Shown: positions 33,003-41,828 of the stretch, in pieces | How positions within the stretch are numbered: position 1 is the first letter of the stretch | Layout of the letters: every line of letters starts with the position of its first letter | Source: Mycetocola_A sp015752285 | GTDB lineage: Bacteria > Actinomycetota > Actinomycetes > Actinomycetales > Microbacteriaceae | DNA: 64,000 nucleotides | NCBI RefSeq assembly: GCF_015752285.1 | Contig: NZ_JADOUY010000005.1 | Coordinates: 272,323-336,322, forward strand | Reading direction: 5' to 3' | Program-made: the position numbers and the translations under genes | Notes under the pieces: model-generated | Told to the model about the DNA's origin: nothing | What the model saw: only the letters and a program-made list of their open reading frames with translations | The model's database searches: none

Positions 33003-34725
33003 ACTCACCGCCCACTACCTGAAGCCGCACTGGCCGCTGATCGTCGGCGTCATCGTCTTTCAGCTCGCCCAGTCCATCGCGTCGCTCTACCTGCCGACCC
33101 TCAACGCCGACATCATCGATCAGGGAGTGGCGACAGGAGACACCGCATACATCATGCGGGTCGGGATGCTCATGCTCGGGATCACGCTCGTGCAGGTGCT
33201 CTGCGCGATCGCCGCGGTCTACTTCGGCGCGAAGGCGGCGATGGCTCTCGGTCGCGACCTCCGTCAGAGCGTGTTCGACCGGGTGTCGGCATTCTCCGAG
33301 CGCGAGGTGTCATCGTTCGGCGCCCCGTCGCTCATCACCCGCTCGACGAACGACGTGCAGCAGGTGCAGATGCTCGTGCTGATGACCTCGACCCTCATGG
33401 TCTCGGCACCGATCCTCGCCGTCGGCGGCGTCGTCCTCGCCCTGGGACTCGACCTCCAGCTGTCCTGGCTGATGGCCGTCTCCATCCCCGTGCTCCTCAT
33501 CGCCGTCGGTCTCATCATCGTGCGGATGGTGCCACTCTTCCAGTCGATGCAACGTCGGATCGACCGGATCAACCAGGTCCTGCGTGAGCAGCTCACCGGC
33601 ATCCGCGTCGTGCGTGCATTCGTACGTGAAGACGTCGAGTCGAGTCGGTTCGAGAAGGCCAACGCCGAGCTGACCGACACCGGACTCCGCGTCGGCCGGC
33701 TCATGGCCATCATGTTTCCGATCGTCATGCTCGTTCTCAACGTGTCGAGCATCGCCGTGCTGTGGTTCGGGGCGTTCCGGGTCGAAGAGGGCTCCATGCA
33801 GGTCGGAACGGTCATGGCCTTCCTGCAATACCTGATGCAGATCCTCATGGCGGTGATGATGGCCACGTTCATGGCCGTGATGATCCCGCGAGCGGCGGTC
33901 AGCGCCGACCGGATCGGAGAGGTGCTCGGTACCGAGTCCTCCGTGCTCCAGCCGGAATCACCGGTCGTGACCGAGAACACCGCAGGCGGCATCGTTTTCG
34001 ACGGTGTGTCGTTCTCCTACCCCGGTGCCGAGCAGCCCGTGCTCCGCGACCTCTCGTTCGCGGTTGAGCCGGGAACGACGACGGCCATCATCGGGTCGAC
34101 CGGGTCCGGCAAGACCACAATGGTCAACCTCCTGCCCCGCCTGTTCGACGCAACGGCAGGAAGCGTCCGCGTCGACGGCGTCGCTGTCTCACACACCGAT
34201 CAGGACCTGCTGTGGTCGAAGATCGGGATCGTGCCGCAGAAGCCGTACCTGTTCACCGGGACGGTGGCATCCAACCTCCGTTATGGCAAACCGGATGCCA
34301 CAGAGGACGAACTCTGGCGGGCACTCGACGTCGCCCAGGCCAGGGACTTCGTCGAAGCGCTACCCGACGGCCTCGACGCACCCATCACCCAGGGTGGGTC
34401 GAACGTCTCGGGAGGACAGCGCCAGCGGCTCGCCATTGCTCGGGCGCTCGTGAAACGCCCCGAGATCTATGTGTTCGATGACTCGTTCTCGGCGCTCGAC
34501 CTCGCAACGGACGCCCGGCTCCGCGCGGCTCTCGCGAAGGATGTCGCCGGTGCGACGCTCGTGATCGTCGCCCAGCGCGTGTCGAGCATCCGTGACGCCG
34601 ACCAGATCCTCGTTCTCGAGGACGGGCAGATCGTCGGACTGGGCACGCACGACGAGCTGCTCGATCGTTCAGCCACCTACCGCGAGATCGTCGAATCCCA
34701 GCTCACCGCAGAGGAAGCATCATGA
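32992..34725 (+). CDS. heterodimeric ABC exporter subunit with degenerate ATPase site
   Basis: A 577-residue half-transporter with six membrane helices (about 17-300) and an ATPase domain. Walker A is GSTGSGKT (368-375) and the signature NVSGGQRQR is intact. However, the Walker B glutamate is Asp (D497 in VFDDSFSALD) and the H-loop histidine is Gln (Q528 in VAQRVSS). These are the hallmark changes of the non-catalytic member of pairs such as TM287/288 and BmrCD. Its partner is the next gene, overlapping by ATGA. Drug or lipid export is likely; the substrate is unknown. Confidence 0.92.
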   Translation: MLAKLTAHYLKPHWPLIVGVIVFQLAQSIASLYLPTLNADIIDQGVATGDTAYIMRVGMLMLGITLVQVLCAIAAVYFGAKAAMALGRDLRQSVFDRVSAFSEREVSSFGAPSLITRSTNDVQQVQMLVLMTSTLMVSAPILAVGGVVLALGLDLQLSWLMAVSIPVLLIAVGLIIVRMVPLFQSMQRRIDRINQVLREQLTGIRVVRAFVREDVESSRFEKANAELTDTGLRVGRLMAIMFPIVMLVLNVSSIAVLWFGAFRVEEGSMQVGTVMAFLQYLMQILMAVMMATFMAVMIPRAAVSADRIGEVLGTESSVLQPESPVVTENTAGGIVFDGVSFSYPGAEQPVLRDLSFAVEPGTTTAIIGSTGSGKTTMVNLLPRLFDATAGSVRVDGVAVSHTDQDLLWSKIGIVPQKPYLFTGTVASNLRYGKPDATEDELWRALDVAQARDFVEALPDGLDAPITQGGSNVSGGQRQRLAIARALVKRPEIYVFDDSFSALDLATDARLRAALAKDVAGATLVIVAQRVSSIRDADQILVLEDGQIVGLGTHDELLDRSATYREIVESQLTAEEAS

Positions 34726-36698
34726 GCGACACCGAGACCGAGACCGAAACACAGACTCCTGCGAGGCCGCCGCGGGCCGGAGGCGGCCCCTGGGGTGGCG
34801 GAGCCGGTATGCCGGTCGAGAAGTCGATGAACTTCGGGCCGAGCGCCAAGCGACTGCTCAAGCGGTTGCAGCCGGAGTGGATGCCGCTCGTGCTCGTCAC
34901 CGTGCTCGCGGTCATCAGCGTCGCTTTCACCGTGGTCGGACCTCGCATCCTCGGAGACGCGACGAACATCATCTTCGAGGGGGCGATCTCGCAGAACTTG
35001 CCTGCTGGTGCCACCGAGGAGCAGATCGTCGCCGGTCTCCGAGCCGACGGTCAGAACGAGCAGGCCGACATGCTCGCCGCGATGAACCTCACACCGGGCT
35101 CCGGTATCGACTTCAGTGCGCTATCGAGGGTGCTCATCCTCGTCCTGGCGATCTACGCCCTCGCCTTCCTCTTCGGCTGGATTCAGGCGCTGGTGCTCAA
35201 CGGCGTCGTGCAGCGGACCATGTTCAGGCTCCGCTCAGACGTCGAAACGAAGATCAACCGGCTCCCGCTGTCGTACTTCGACAGGATGCCGCGCGGCGAG
35301 CTGCTCAGCCGGGTCACGAACGACATCGACAACATTTCGCAGACACTCCAGCAGACCCTCAGCCAGGTGCTCGTCTCGCTGCTCAGTGTGATCGGCGTTC
35401 TGGCGATGATGTTCTCGATCTCGCCGCTGCTGGCAGTGATCGCCCTCGTCACCATTCCGCTCACGATCGTGATCACAGCGGTGATCGCGAAGCGGTCGCA
35501 GAAGAAGTTCGTCGCCCAGTGGGCTCATACCGGTGAACTCAACGCTCAAATCGAGGAGATGTACTCCGGACACGCGATCGTCAAGGTCTTCGGTCGTTCG
35601 CGGGAGGTCGGCAAGCGGTTCTCCGACAAGAACGAGGAGCTCTACCAGGCGAGTTTCGGTGCCCAGTTCATTTCGGGCATCATCATGCCGTCGATGATGT
35701 TCGTCGGAAACCTCGTCTACGTGGCGATCGCCGTCGTCGGTGGCTTGCAGGTCGCAACCGGGGCGCTGAGCCTCGGCAGTGTGCAGGCCTTCATCCAGTA
35801 CTCACGGCAGTTCACCCAGCCGCTGACCCAGCTCGGGTCGATGGCGAACCTGCTCCAGTCAGGAGTCGCATCAGCCGAGCGGGTGTTCGAACTCTTCGAT
35901 GCCGATGAGCAGCTCCCGGACCCCGCCGTCCCCGTTGTGCCGACTCGCGAAGGTGGCCGCCTGGTCTTCGACTCCGTATCGTTCAGCTACTCGGCCGAGA
36001 AGCCGCTCATCCAGGGTCTCGATCTCGTGGCCGAGCCGGGAAACACCATCGCGATCGTCGGGCCGACAGGGGCAGGGAAGACGACCCTGGTGAACCTGAT
36101 CATGCGGTTCTACGAACTCGACGGCGGGCGGATTCTGCTCGACGGCGTCGACATCTCGACCATGACCCGCCTCGACCTCCGCAGCCGCGTCGGGATGGTG
36201 TTGCAGGACACCTGGCTGTTCGGCGGAACCATCCGCGACAACATCGCCTACGGGCGCCCGGATGCCACGGAGGAGGAGATTCTCGACGCGGCGCGCGCCA
36301 CCTATGTCGACAGGTTCGTCCATTCGCTGGCCGACGGTTACGACACAGTGCTCGATGACGAAGCCTCGAACGTCTCAGCGGGGGAGAAGCAGCTGATCAC
36401 CATCGCTCGCGCGTTCCTGGCGCGGCCGAGTGTTCTGATCCTCGACGAGGCGACGAGCTCCGTCGACACCCGCACCGAAGTTCTCGTTCAGAAGGCGATG
36501 TCGACCCTCAGGCAGGACCGCACGAGTTTTGTCATCGCTCACCGGCTCTCGACGATCCGCGACGCCGACACGATCCTGGTGATGGAATCCGGTCGGATCG
36601 TCGAACAGGGCAGTCATGATGACCTGCTGGCGAGGGGCGGTGCGTACAACAACCTCTACAACTCCCAGTTCGCAGCGCCGGTGACCGACGAGGTCTAG
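34722..36698 (+). CDS. heterodimeric ABC exporter subunit with catalytic ATPase site
   Basis: A 658-residue half-transporter with a Pro/Gly-rich N-terminal tail, membrane helices, an extra extracellular stretch between the first two helices (about 84-130) and an ATPase domain. Walker A is GPTGAGKT (447-454), the catalytic glutamate E576 (LILDEATSS) and H607 (VIAHRLS) are canonical. The signature is altered to NVSAGEKQL. Combined with the other subunit this gives one good and one degenerate composite site. ATGA overlap shows coupled translation. Confidence 0.92.
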   Translation: MSDTETETETQTPARPPRAGGGPWGGGAGMPVEKSMNFGPSAKRLLKRLQPEWMPLVLVTVLAVISVAFTVVGPRILGDATNIIFEGAISQNLPAGATEEQIVAGLRADGQNEQADMLAAMNLTPGSGIDFSALSRVLILVLAIYALAFLFGWIQALVLNGVVQRTMFRLRSDVETKINRLPLSYFDRMPRGELLSRVTNDIDNISQTLQQTLSQVLVSLLSVIGVLAMMFSISPLLAVIALVTIPLTIVITAVIAKRSQKKFVAQWAHTGELNAQIEEMYSGHAIVKVFGRSREVGKRFSDKNEELYQASFGAQFISGIIMPSMMFVGNLVYVAIAVVGGLQVATGALSLGSVQAFIQYSRQFTQPLTQLGSMANLLQSGVASAERVFELFDADEQLPDPAVPVVPTREGGRLVFDSVSFSYSAEKPLIQGLDLVAEPGNTIAIVGPTGAGKTTLVNLIMRFYELDGGRILLDGVDISTMTRLDLRSRVGMVLQDTWLFGGTIRDNIAYGRPDATEEEILDAARATYVDRFVHSLADGYDTVLDDEASNVSAGEKQLITIARAFLARPSVLILDEATSSVDTRTEVLVQKAMSTLRQDRTSFVIAHRLSTIRDADTILVMESGRIVEQGSHDDLLARGGAYNNLYNSQFAAPVTDEV

Positions 36699-36758
36699 TT
36701 CTCCACAGCCGGCCGCGTGCCTGCATCCGTCCACAGATGCCGGCCGCCCATGCCGGAC

Positions 36759-36792
36759 GGTCATGCCCGGGACCAGAATCCCGGGCATGACC
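36759..36792. promoter_or_regulatory. perfect 14-bp inverted repeat over the DUF4192 start codon
   Basis: GGTCATGCCCGGGA (36759-36772) and TCCCGGGCATGACC (36779-36792) are exact inverses around CCAGAA. The right arm contains the ATG at 36787. CAGAAT in the spacer (36774-36779) is placed as a -10 for a leaderless start, so the same palindrome covers promoter and start. Confidence 0.8.
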
Positions 36793-37935
36793 ACTCTCAT
36801 TCGCGCGCAGAACGCCGAGGATTTTCTCGCCCTCGTTCCTCACCTCACCGGGTTCCAGCCCTGCAACAGCATCGTCCTCGTCGCCTTTCGCGGCAAACGC
36901 ACCTGCGGGGCACTCCGATGTGACCTGCCAAAGCAGGGTTCGCCGCCTGCCGTGCTGCGGCGAGCGGCAACGACCATGGTCGGGATGATCTGCCGGATTC
37001 CCGACGTCGATGCGCTGGTCCCGGTCGTGTATGCAGATTCACCGTTCGCACCGGGCAGGTCCATGCCAGGCAGCGACATCGTGACGGTTCTTCTCAGCCG
37101 GGCCAGGTACTCCGGATTCCTCGTGCGCGATGCTTTGTGTGTTGCCTCGGACGCCTGGGCGAGCTACCTCGACGACGACGCTCCGCGCGGTGGTCGCCCG
37201 CTCGCCCTGATCGGGGCATCTGCGGCGCAAAAATCGCTGATCGCGTCTGAGGACGCCGGGTCGCTTCTCGACCTCGATACCGAATCCGCGTTGCCCGTCG
37301 CCGCGCTCGAGCCTCTCGAACGCACGGCACAGAAGTACTCGGAACTCGACCGCCTCCGTCACTCGCCGGAACTCGAACCTGCACTCGTCTTCGACCACGG
37401 TTTCTCCGGTGACGTCGTGGCGTTCGCCGAGAGACTGATAAGCATCGCTCCGATCGAGATTTCGCCGGCAGATGGCGCCCTTCTCGCCTTCGCCGTGTCG
37501 AGTCCGTGCCTGCGCGACGAGATCCTTCTGACCTGGGCCTGGGGCACCCGCTTCGGTCTCACCGTTGCCGAGATGAACGACAGGCACAACGCCGGAGAAG
37601 ACATCGGCGATCTGCCCGGATCGATGGCGCTCGGGGGGTTCGATATGCCCCGCCCCGCTCCGGAGCGCCTTCGATCGGCCATCGAGTTGCTCCGTGTCGC
37701 CGCGTCGCGGGTACCGCGCCGGGCTCGACCACCGTTGCTCACGATGATTGCCTGGTCTCACTGGGCGCTCGGGGCAGGAACCCTGGCCGGTCGGTGGACA
37801 GATCAGGCGCGAGCCATCGACCGGAGTTACCGACTCGCCGAGTTGCTCGACACGATGTTGCAGGCCGGGCATCTGCCTGAGTGGGCCTGGGCGGTGCCAC
37901 CCGACGTGCTGACGTCGGTGACAATCGACCGCTGA
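36787..37935 (+). CDS. DUF4192 family protein
   Basis: A 382-residue protein beginning MTTLIRAQNAEDFLALVPHLTGFQPCNSIVLVAF. The segment LVPHLTGFQPCNSIVLV is the N-terminal pattern of DUF4192, an actinobacterial family of unknown function. The C-terminal half contains TWAWGTRFG and ALLTMIAWSHWALGAGTLA-like helices. No signal peptide or obvious catalytic motif is seen. I chose ATG 36787 over 36763 because homology starts there and CAGAAT ends seven bases upstream. PP2C and EccC/FtsK-like genes follow on the same strand. Confidence 0.72.
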   Translation: MTTLIRAQNAEDFLALVPHLTGFQPCNSIVLVAFRGKRTCGALRCDLPKQGSPPAVLRRAATTMVGMICRIPDVDALVPVVYADSPFAPGRSMPGSDIVTVLLSRARYSGFLVRDALCVASDAWASYLDDDAPRGGRPLALIGASAAQKSLIASEDAGSLLDLDTESALPVAALEPLERTAQKYSELDRLRHSPELEPALVFDHGFSGDVVAFAERLISIAPIEISPADGALLAFAVSSPCLRDEILLTWAWGTRFGLTVAEMNDRHNAGEDIGDLPGSMALGGFDMPRPAPERLRSAIELLRVAASRVPRRARPPLLTMIAWSHWALGAGTLAGRWTDQARAIDRSYRLAELLDTMLQAGHLPEWAWAVPPDVLTSVTIDR

Positions 37936-37971
37936 CGGTACGCCACGGCGTGTCACCCCCGCTGTGGCCGG

Positions 37972-37977
37972 TATTAT
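37972..37977 (+). promoter_or_regulatory. candidate -10 of the PP2C gene
   Basis: TATTAT 45 bases before the GTG is the most AT-rich word in the gap. GAGAGGATG before the start can serve as the ribosome site. Confidence 0.45.
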
Positions 37978-38022
37978 CGACCCAGCGGCTCCGCACTGTG
38001 GGGGGTCCGAGAGGATGAGTGC

Positions 38023-38829
38023 GTGACCGGCATCGACGTGAGCACCGATTCGCGTGTTGTCGACGTGCCCGGCGGACAGGCACTGACACTGTCGTGGGCG
38101 TCGGTCACAGACACCGGCCGTAAACGCCAGGTCAATCAGGATGCCCTCATCGTCGATTACCCGATCTTCGCCGTCGCAGACGGCATGGGCGGGCACGACG
38201 CCGGTGAGGTCGCCAGCGCGGCCGTCATCGCCCGTCTTTCCGAGCGTGTCGCCTCCGGCGATGCCGTCGACCGTGAAGCGGTGGAGACCGCGCTCAGGGC
38301 CGCCGTCGGAGACATGCTCGAACAGGTCGGCACCTCAGACCTCGGCACAGGAACTACCGTCACCGGTATCGTCTTCGGTTTTTCAGGACCAGACGGTGAC
38401 GTCCCGGCCTGGACGGTCTTCAACATCGGTGACTCACGTGTGTACCGGTTGCTCGGTGACGAACTCATCCAGGTCACCCTCGATCACTCCGTCGTTCAGG
38501 AGCTGATCTCCATCGGTGCGATCACGCCAGACGAGGCAGAATCCCACCCGCACGGCAATGTGATCACCAGGGCAGTGGGCTTCAGTGATGATCCGCTGCC
38601 CGATTACACCGATGTTCCGTCCACTGACCGTGCACGGTGGCTCGTGTGCTCAGACGGGCTCACGAAAGAGCTCACCGACTTCGGCCTTCGGCACTTCCTG
38701 ATGCAGGCGGAGACGCCGGAAGACGCCGTGCGCACCCTCGTCGATGCTGCGCTCGAAAACGGAGGCAGGGACAACGTCAGCGCCATCGTTCTCGACGAGC
38801 TGCTGACGACTTCTCCTTCTCCCGACTGA
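38023..38829 (+). CDS. PP2C-family protein serine/threonine phosphatase
   Basis: A 268-residue metal-dependent phosphatase. Metal-binding aspartates are D40 (RQVNQDA), D53 (VADGMGGHDAGE), D211 (VCSDGLTKEL) and D250 (GGRDNVSAIV); NIGDSRVYRL is the central motif. No membrane helix is present, so it acts in the cytoplasm, presumably reversing a Ser/Thr kinase not found in this window. It is followed after 103 bases by an EccC/FtsK-like ATPase, a neighbour pattern that suggests phospho-control of that ATPase or its partners. Confidence 0.9.
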   Translation: MTGIDVSTDSRVVDVPGGQALTLSWASVTDTGRKRQVNQDALIVDYPIFAVADGMGGHDAGEVASAAVIARLSERVASGDAVDREAVETALRAAVGDMLEQVGTSDLGTGTTVTGIVFGFSGPDGDVPAWTVFNIGDSRVYRLLGDELIQVTLDHSVVQELISIGAITPDEAESHPHGNVITRAVGFSDDPLPDYTDVPSTDRARWLVCSDGLTKELTDFGLRHFLMQAETPEDAVRTLVDAALENGGRDNVSAIVLDELLTTSPSPD

Positions 38830-38932
38830 CGGTCGGATCTGCGGCTCCTCCACGGCAAGTGCCGGCGAGGCCGTCATCCACCGGAACGACCGGTGTCCCT
38901 TTCCTGGTAGTCCGGCCTGATGTTCTGGGGTG

Positions 38933-41818
38933 ATGGCCCCAGACGTCGAGGAACCGATCGTCGTTCCCCCCGAGCCGGTTGCAGGAACCGGAACTCCCTT
39001 CCCCGTCGCGGCGAGTATCGCTCCTGTGGTCGGCTCCCTCGTCATCTTCCTTCTCACCCGGTCGCCGTTCGTTCTTGCATTCGCTGCGCTCGGCCCGTTG
39101 ATCGCCGTCGCCGGGCTCGTCGACAGCAGGTGGTCTGCGCGCCGACGGTTTCGCGCAGACGGCATCCGTTATCGCGACGACCTGGCGCGAATCCAGGCCG
39201 TGATCGACGAACGGCACGAGACCGAGCGCTGTACTCGGAGAGAAGCATCCACCGGGGTGCGTGCTGTCCTCGACGCGACCACGGACCCCACCTCACGCGG
39301 AGGGTTCGGGCGCTGGCGGATGCCGGTGGAGCGGCGCACGATCGTCGTGGTCGGCTATGGCGACCAGCCCAGCAGGCTCAGGGTCGACGGCCCGGCCGGG
39401 CAGGCTACCGCCGAGGCGAAGACGCGGGCGTCGATGGTCGCGGATGTCCCCGTGGAGGTGGACGCCGCCAGGGGAATCGGTGTCGTCGGTCCTCCGCTCC
39501 TCGCCGGTGCTTTCGCCCGTGGCATCCTCCTGCAACTGTGCAGCGGCACGGGGCCCGATTCGTTGACCGTCGTCGAGCTCCCGGAGAGCTGGAGCTGGGC
39601 CGATTCGCTCCCGCACCGGCAGCGCGGCGGGGGCCCGGCCGTTCGGGTGATCGACCTGTTCGACGAGGGCCGGAGGGCAACGACGCAGGCTGAGGGCGAC
39701 GTGCTGGTGGTGATGTCTGAGTGTCCGGATGACATCCCGCCGCGCTGCGCCTCCCTGGTCCGCTTCACCGGGGTCACGACCGCGGTGCTCCACGGCCAGA
39801 CGGCGACGGGCGCTGCTACGGAGACAATGGTGACGCTCGACCTCGTCTCCGCAGCCGAAGCGACCGCATTCACCCGGAATCTGGCGGCGCTGGCGCTGAC
39901 CGCCGGTCTCGGGAGAGAAGGCGACGCGTTGCCGGCGTCGGTCAGCATCACGGACGCATCGGCTGGGCTGGCTCCGCCCCGGCCGGTCACCTCACTGTCA
40001 GCGGTTCTCGGCACGACAGCGGATGCCGGTGTTCTCGTCGACCTCGTCGGCGACGGGCCGCACGCGATCGTCGGTGGCACCACCGGCAGCGGCAAGAGCG
40101 AACTTCTGGTGACCTGGGCGACAAGCCTCGCCACGCGGTATCCGCCTGACTCCGTCAACCTGCTCCTCGTCGACTTCAAAGGGGGAGCAGCCTTCGCCCC
40201 GCTCCTGGGATTGCCTCACGTCGTCGGGGTGGTCACCGATCTCGACACGATCGCAGCCGCCCGCGCGCTCGAGAGCCTCCGCGCCGAGGTCCGGTTTCGG
40301 GAGCGCTACCTCCGGGATAGTGATGCGCGTGACATCGCCGAGGTGACCTCCCTGCCGCGTCTCGTCATCGTCGTCGACGAGTTCGCCGCGATGCTCGATG
40401 GGTACCCCGACCTCCACGCCCTGTTCGTCGACCTGGCGGCGCGCGGGCGCTCGCTGGGGATGCACCTCATTCTCTGCACCCAGAGACCGGCAGGTGTGGT
40501 GAAGGACTCGCTACTCGCCAACTGCGGACTGCGGATGTCGCTCCGCGTCAACAACCGGGCAGACAGCACAGCGATCCTCGGTGCAGACACGGCAGCGTTC
40601 CTGCCTCCGGCAATCCCCGGGCGCCTCGCCTGGGCGACGCCTACCGGCATCGTGACGTTGCAGGTGGCGTCGACGAGCGACGAGGATGTCGAGCGTGCGT
40701 CTGGCCGGTGGCCGCACGCCGGGACGATGCGGCGACCGTGGCTGGATCCTCTCCCTGCCACGGTCGCGCGTGAGGACCTCGTTGCCGCGCCCGGCGGCAT
40801 CCGGCTGGGGCTGGCCGATCATCCGGCGCAACAGCGTCAGGACACGGCGCTCTGGCGGCCTGACAGGGACGGCAGCATCCTGATCGTCGGTGGACCACGG
40901 ACCGGGAAGACCGCTCTGCTCGACACCATCGCCGTTGAAGCCGCGCGTCTGGGCGATCGGGTGGTCGAACGCGCGGGGTTCGACGCCGAACTCGCCTGGG
41001 ACGTTCTCCACAGCCTGGTGGGTTCGCTCCGGGGGCGCACCGGAGACGACCCGCCCGTGCTGGTTCTTCTGGACGGCCTCGACTCGCTCCTCGCCGGGAT
41101 CGATCCCGAAGACGCCCTAGCGATACGGGATGCGGTGCTCACTCTTCTTCGTGACGGGCCGAGGACCCACCTCCATGTCGCCGTCACCGTGCAGCGTCTC
41201 GCCGGGCCGGTCGGTGTTCTCGGTGGCTTCGTCGGCTCGACCGTCCTTCTCGGAACAGCGAACAGGCAGGAGCACGTCCTGGCCGGGGGCGAGAGCGCCG
41301 GCTGGGTGGAATCCCGCCGGCCAGGCAATGCGATCTGGAGGGGAGTCACCGTGCAGCTCTGTGCACCAGAGGCGGCGCACCCGATGCCGCGCCACGCCGC
41401 CAGCAGGACCGTCAGCCCGGTGGACTGGCGCGCTGCTCCGCTCACCCTTATCGTCTCGAACTCACCGGTGCGACGTGCCGATCAGATCCGTTCCGGCAAC
41501 CGGGAGGGGCTGTCGCCGGTCTCCGTGGCGACGCTCGGTGACGCTGCGGTCGGAGGCATCACCGTCGAGCAGGTGCGGTCGCGACGGGACGGCCCCGTGG
41601 TGATCGTCGGCGACAGCGACCAGTGGCAGGCACACTGGTCGCTCCTCTCGACCCTGCGCGAGGACGCACGCATCGTCGTCGACGGGTGTTCGCCGGCCGA
41701 GTTCCGCGCCGTGACCCGCATCCGTATGCGCCCACCTTTGCTGCACCGCGTGCCTGGGCGCGGTTGGTTGTGCACACCGGATGGCGGGATCAGCAGGGTG
41801 GCTCTCGACCAGCTGTGA
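38933..41818 (+). CDS. FtsK/SpoIIIE-domain ATPase, EccC-like, membrane-anchored
   Basis: A protein of about 960 residues. Two N-terminal membrane helices (about 23-62) precede a soluble region and at least two ATPase domains. Domain 1 has Walker A GGTTGSGKS (near 381-389) and Walker B LVIVVDEFAAML, plus the FtsK/EccC stretch LLLVDFKGGAAF and CTQRPAGVVKDSLLANCGLRM. Domain 2 has GGPRTGKT (near 653-660) but its Walker B reads VLVLLDGLDSLL, with Gly instead of Glu. The layout is that of the type VII secretion ATPase EccC, shorter than usual, with no WXG100, EccB, EccD or mycosin genes nearby. A GTG one codon earlier is an alternative start. Confidence 0.8.
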   Translation: MAPDVEEPIVVPPEPVAGTGTPFPVAASIAPVVGSLVIFLLTRSPFVLAFAALGPLIAVAGLVDSRWSARRRFRADGIRYRDDLARIQAVIDERHETERCTRREASTGVRAVLDATTDPTSRGGFGRWRMPVERRTIVVVGYGDQPSRLRVDGPAGQATAEAKTRASMVADVPVEVDAARGIGVVGPPLLAGAFARGILLQLCSGTGPDSLTVVELPESWSWADSLPHRQRGGGPAVRVIDLFDEGRRATTQAEGDVLVVMSECPDDIPPRCASLVRFTGVTTAVLHGQTATGAATETMVTLDLVSAAEATAFTRNLAALALTAGLGREGDALPASVSITDASAGLAPPRPVTSLSAVLGTTADAGVLVDLVGDGPHAIVGGTTGSGKSELLVTWATSLATRYPPDSVNLLLVDFKGGAAFAPLLGLPHVVGVVTDLDTIAAARALESLRAEVRFRERYLRDSDARDIAEVTSLPRLVIVVDEFAAMLDGYPDLHALFVDLAARGRSLGMHLILCTQRPAGVVKDSLLANCGLRMSLRVNNRADSTAILGADTAAFLPPAIPGRLAWATPTGIVTLQVASTSDEDVERASGRWPHAGTMRRPWLDPLPATVAREDLVAAPGGIRLGLADHPAQQRQDTALWRPDRDGSILIVGGPRTGKTALLDTIAVEAARLGDRVVERAGFDAELAWDVLHSLVGSLRGRTGDDPPVLVLLDGLDSLLAGIDPEDALAIRDAVLTLLRDGPRTHLHVAVTVQRLAGPVGVLGGFVGSTVLLGTANRQEHVLAGGESAGWVESRRPGNAIWRGVTVQLCAPEAAHPMPRHAASRTVSPVDWRAAPLTLIVSNSPVRRADQIRSGNREGLSPVSVATLGDAAVGGITVEQVRSRRDGPVVIVGDSDQWQAHWSLLSTLREDARIVVDGCSPAEFRAVTRIRMRPPLLHRVPGRGWLCTPDGGISRVALDQL

Positions 41819-41828
41819 TGCCGGCGTC

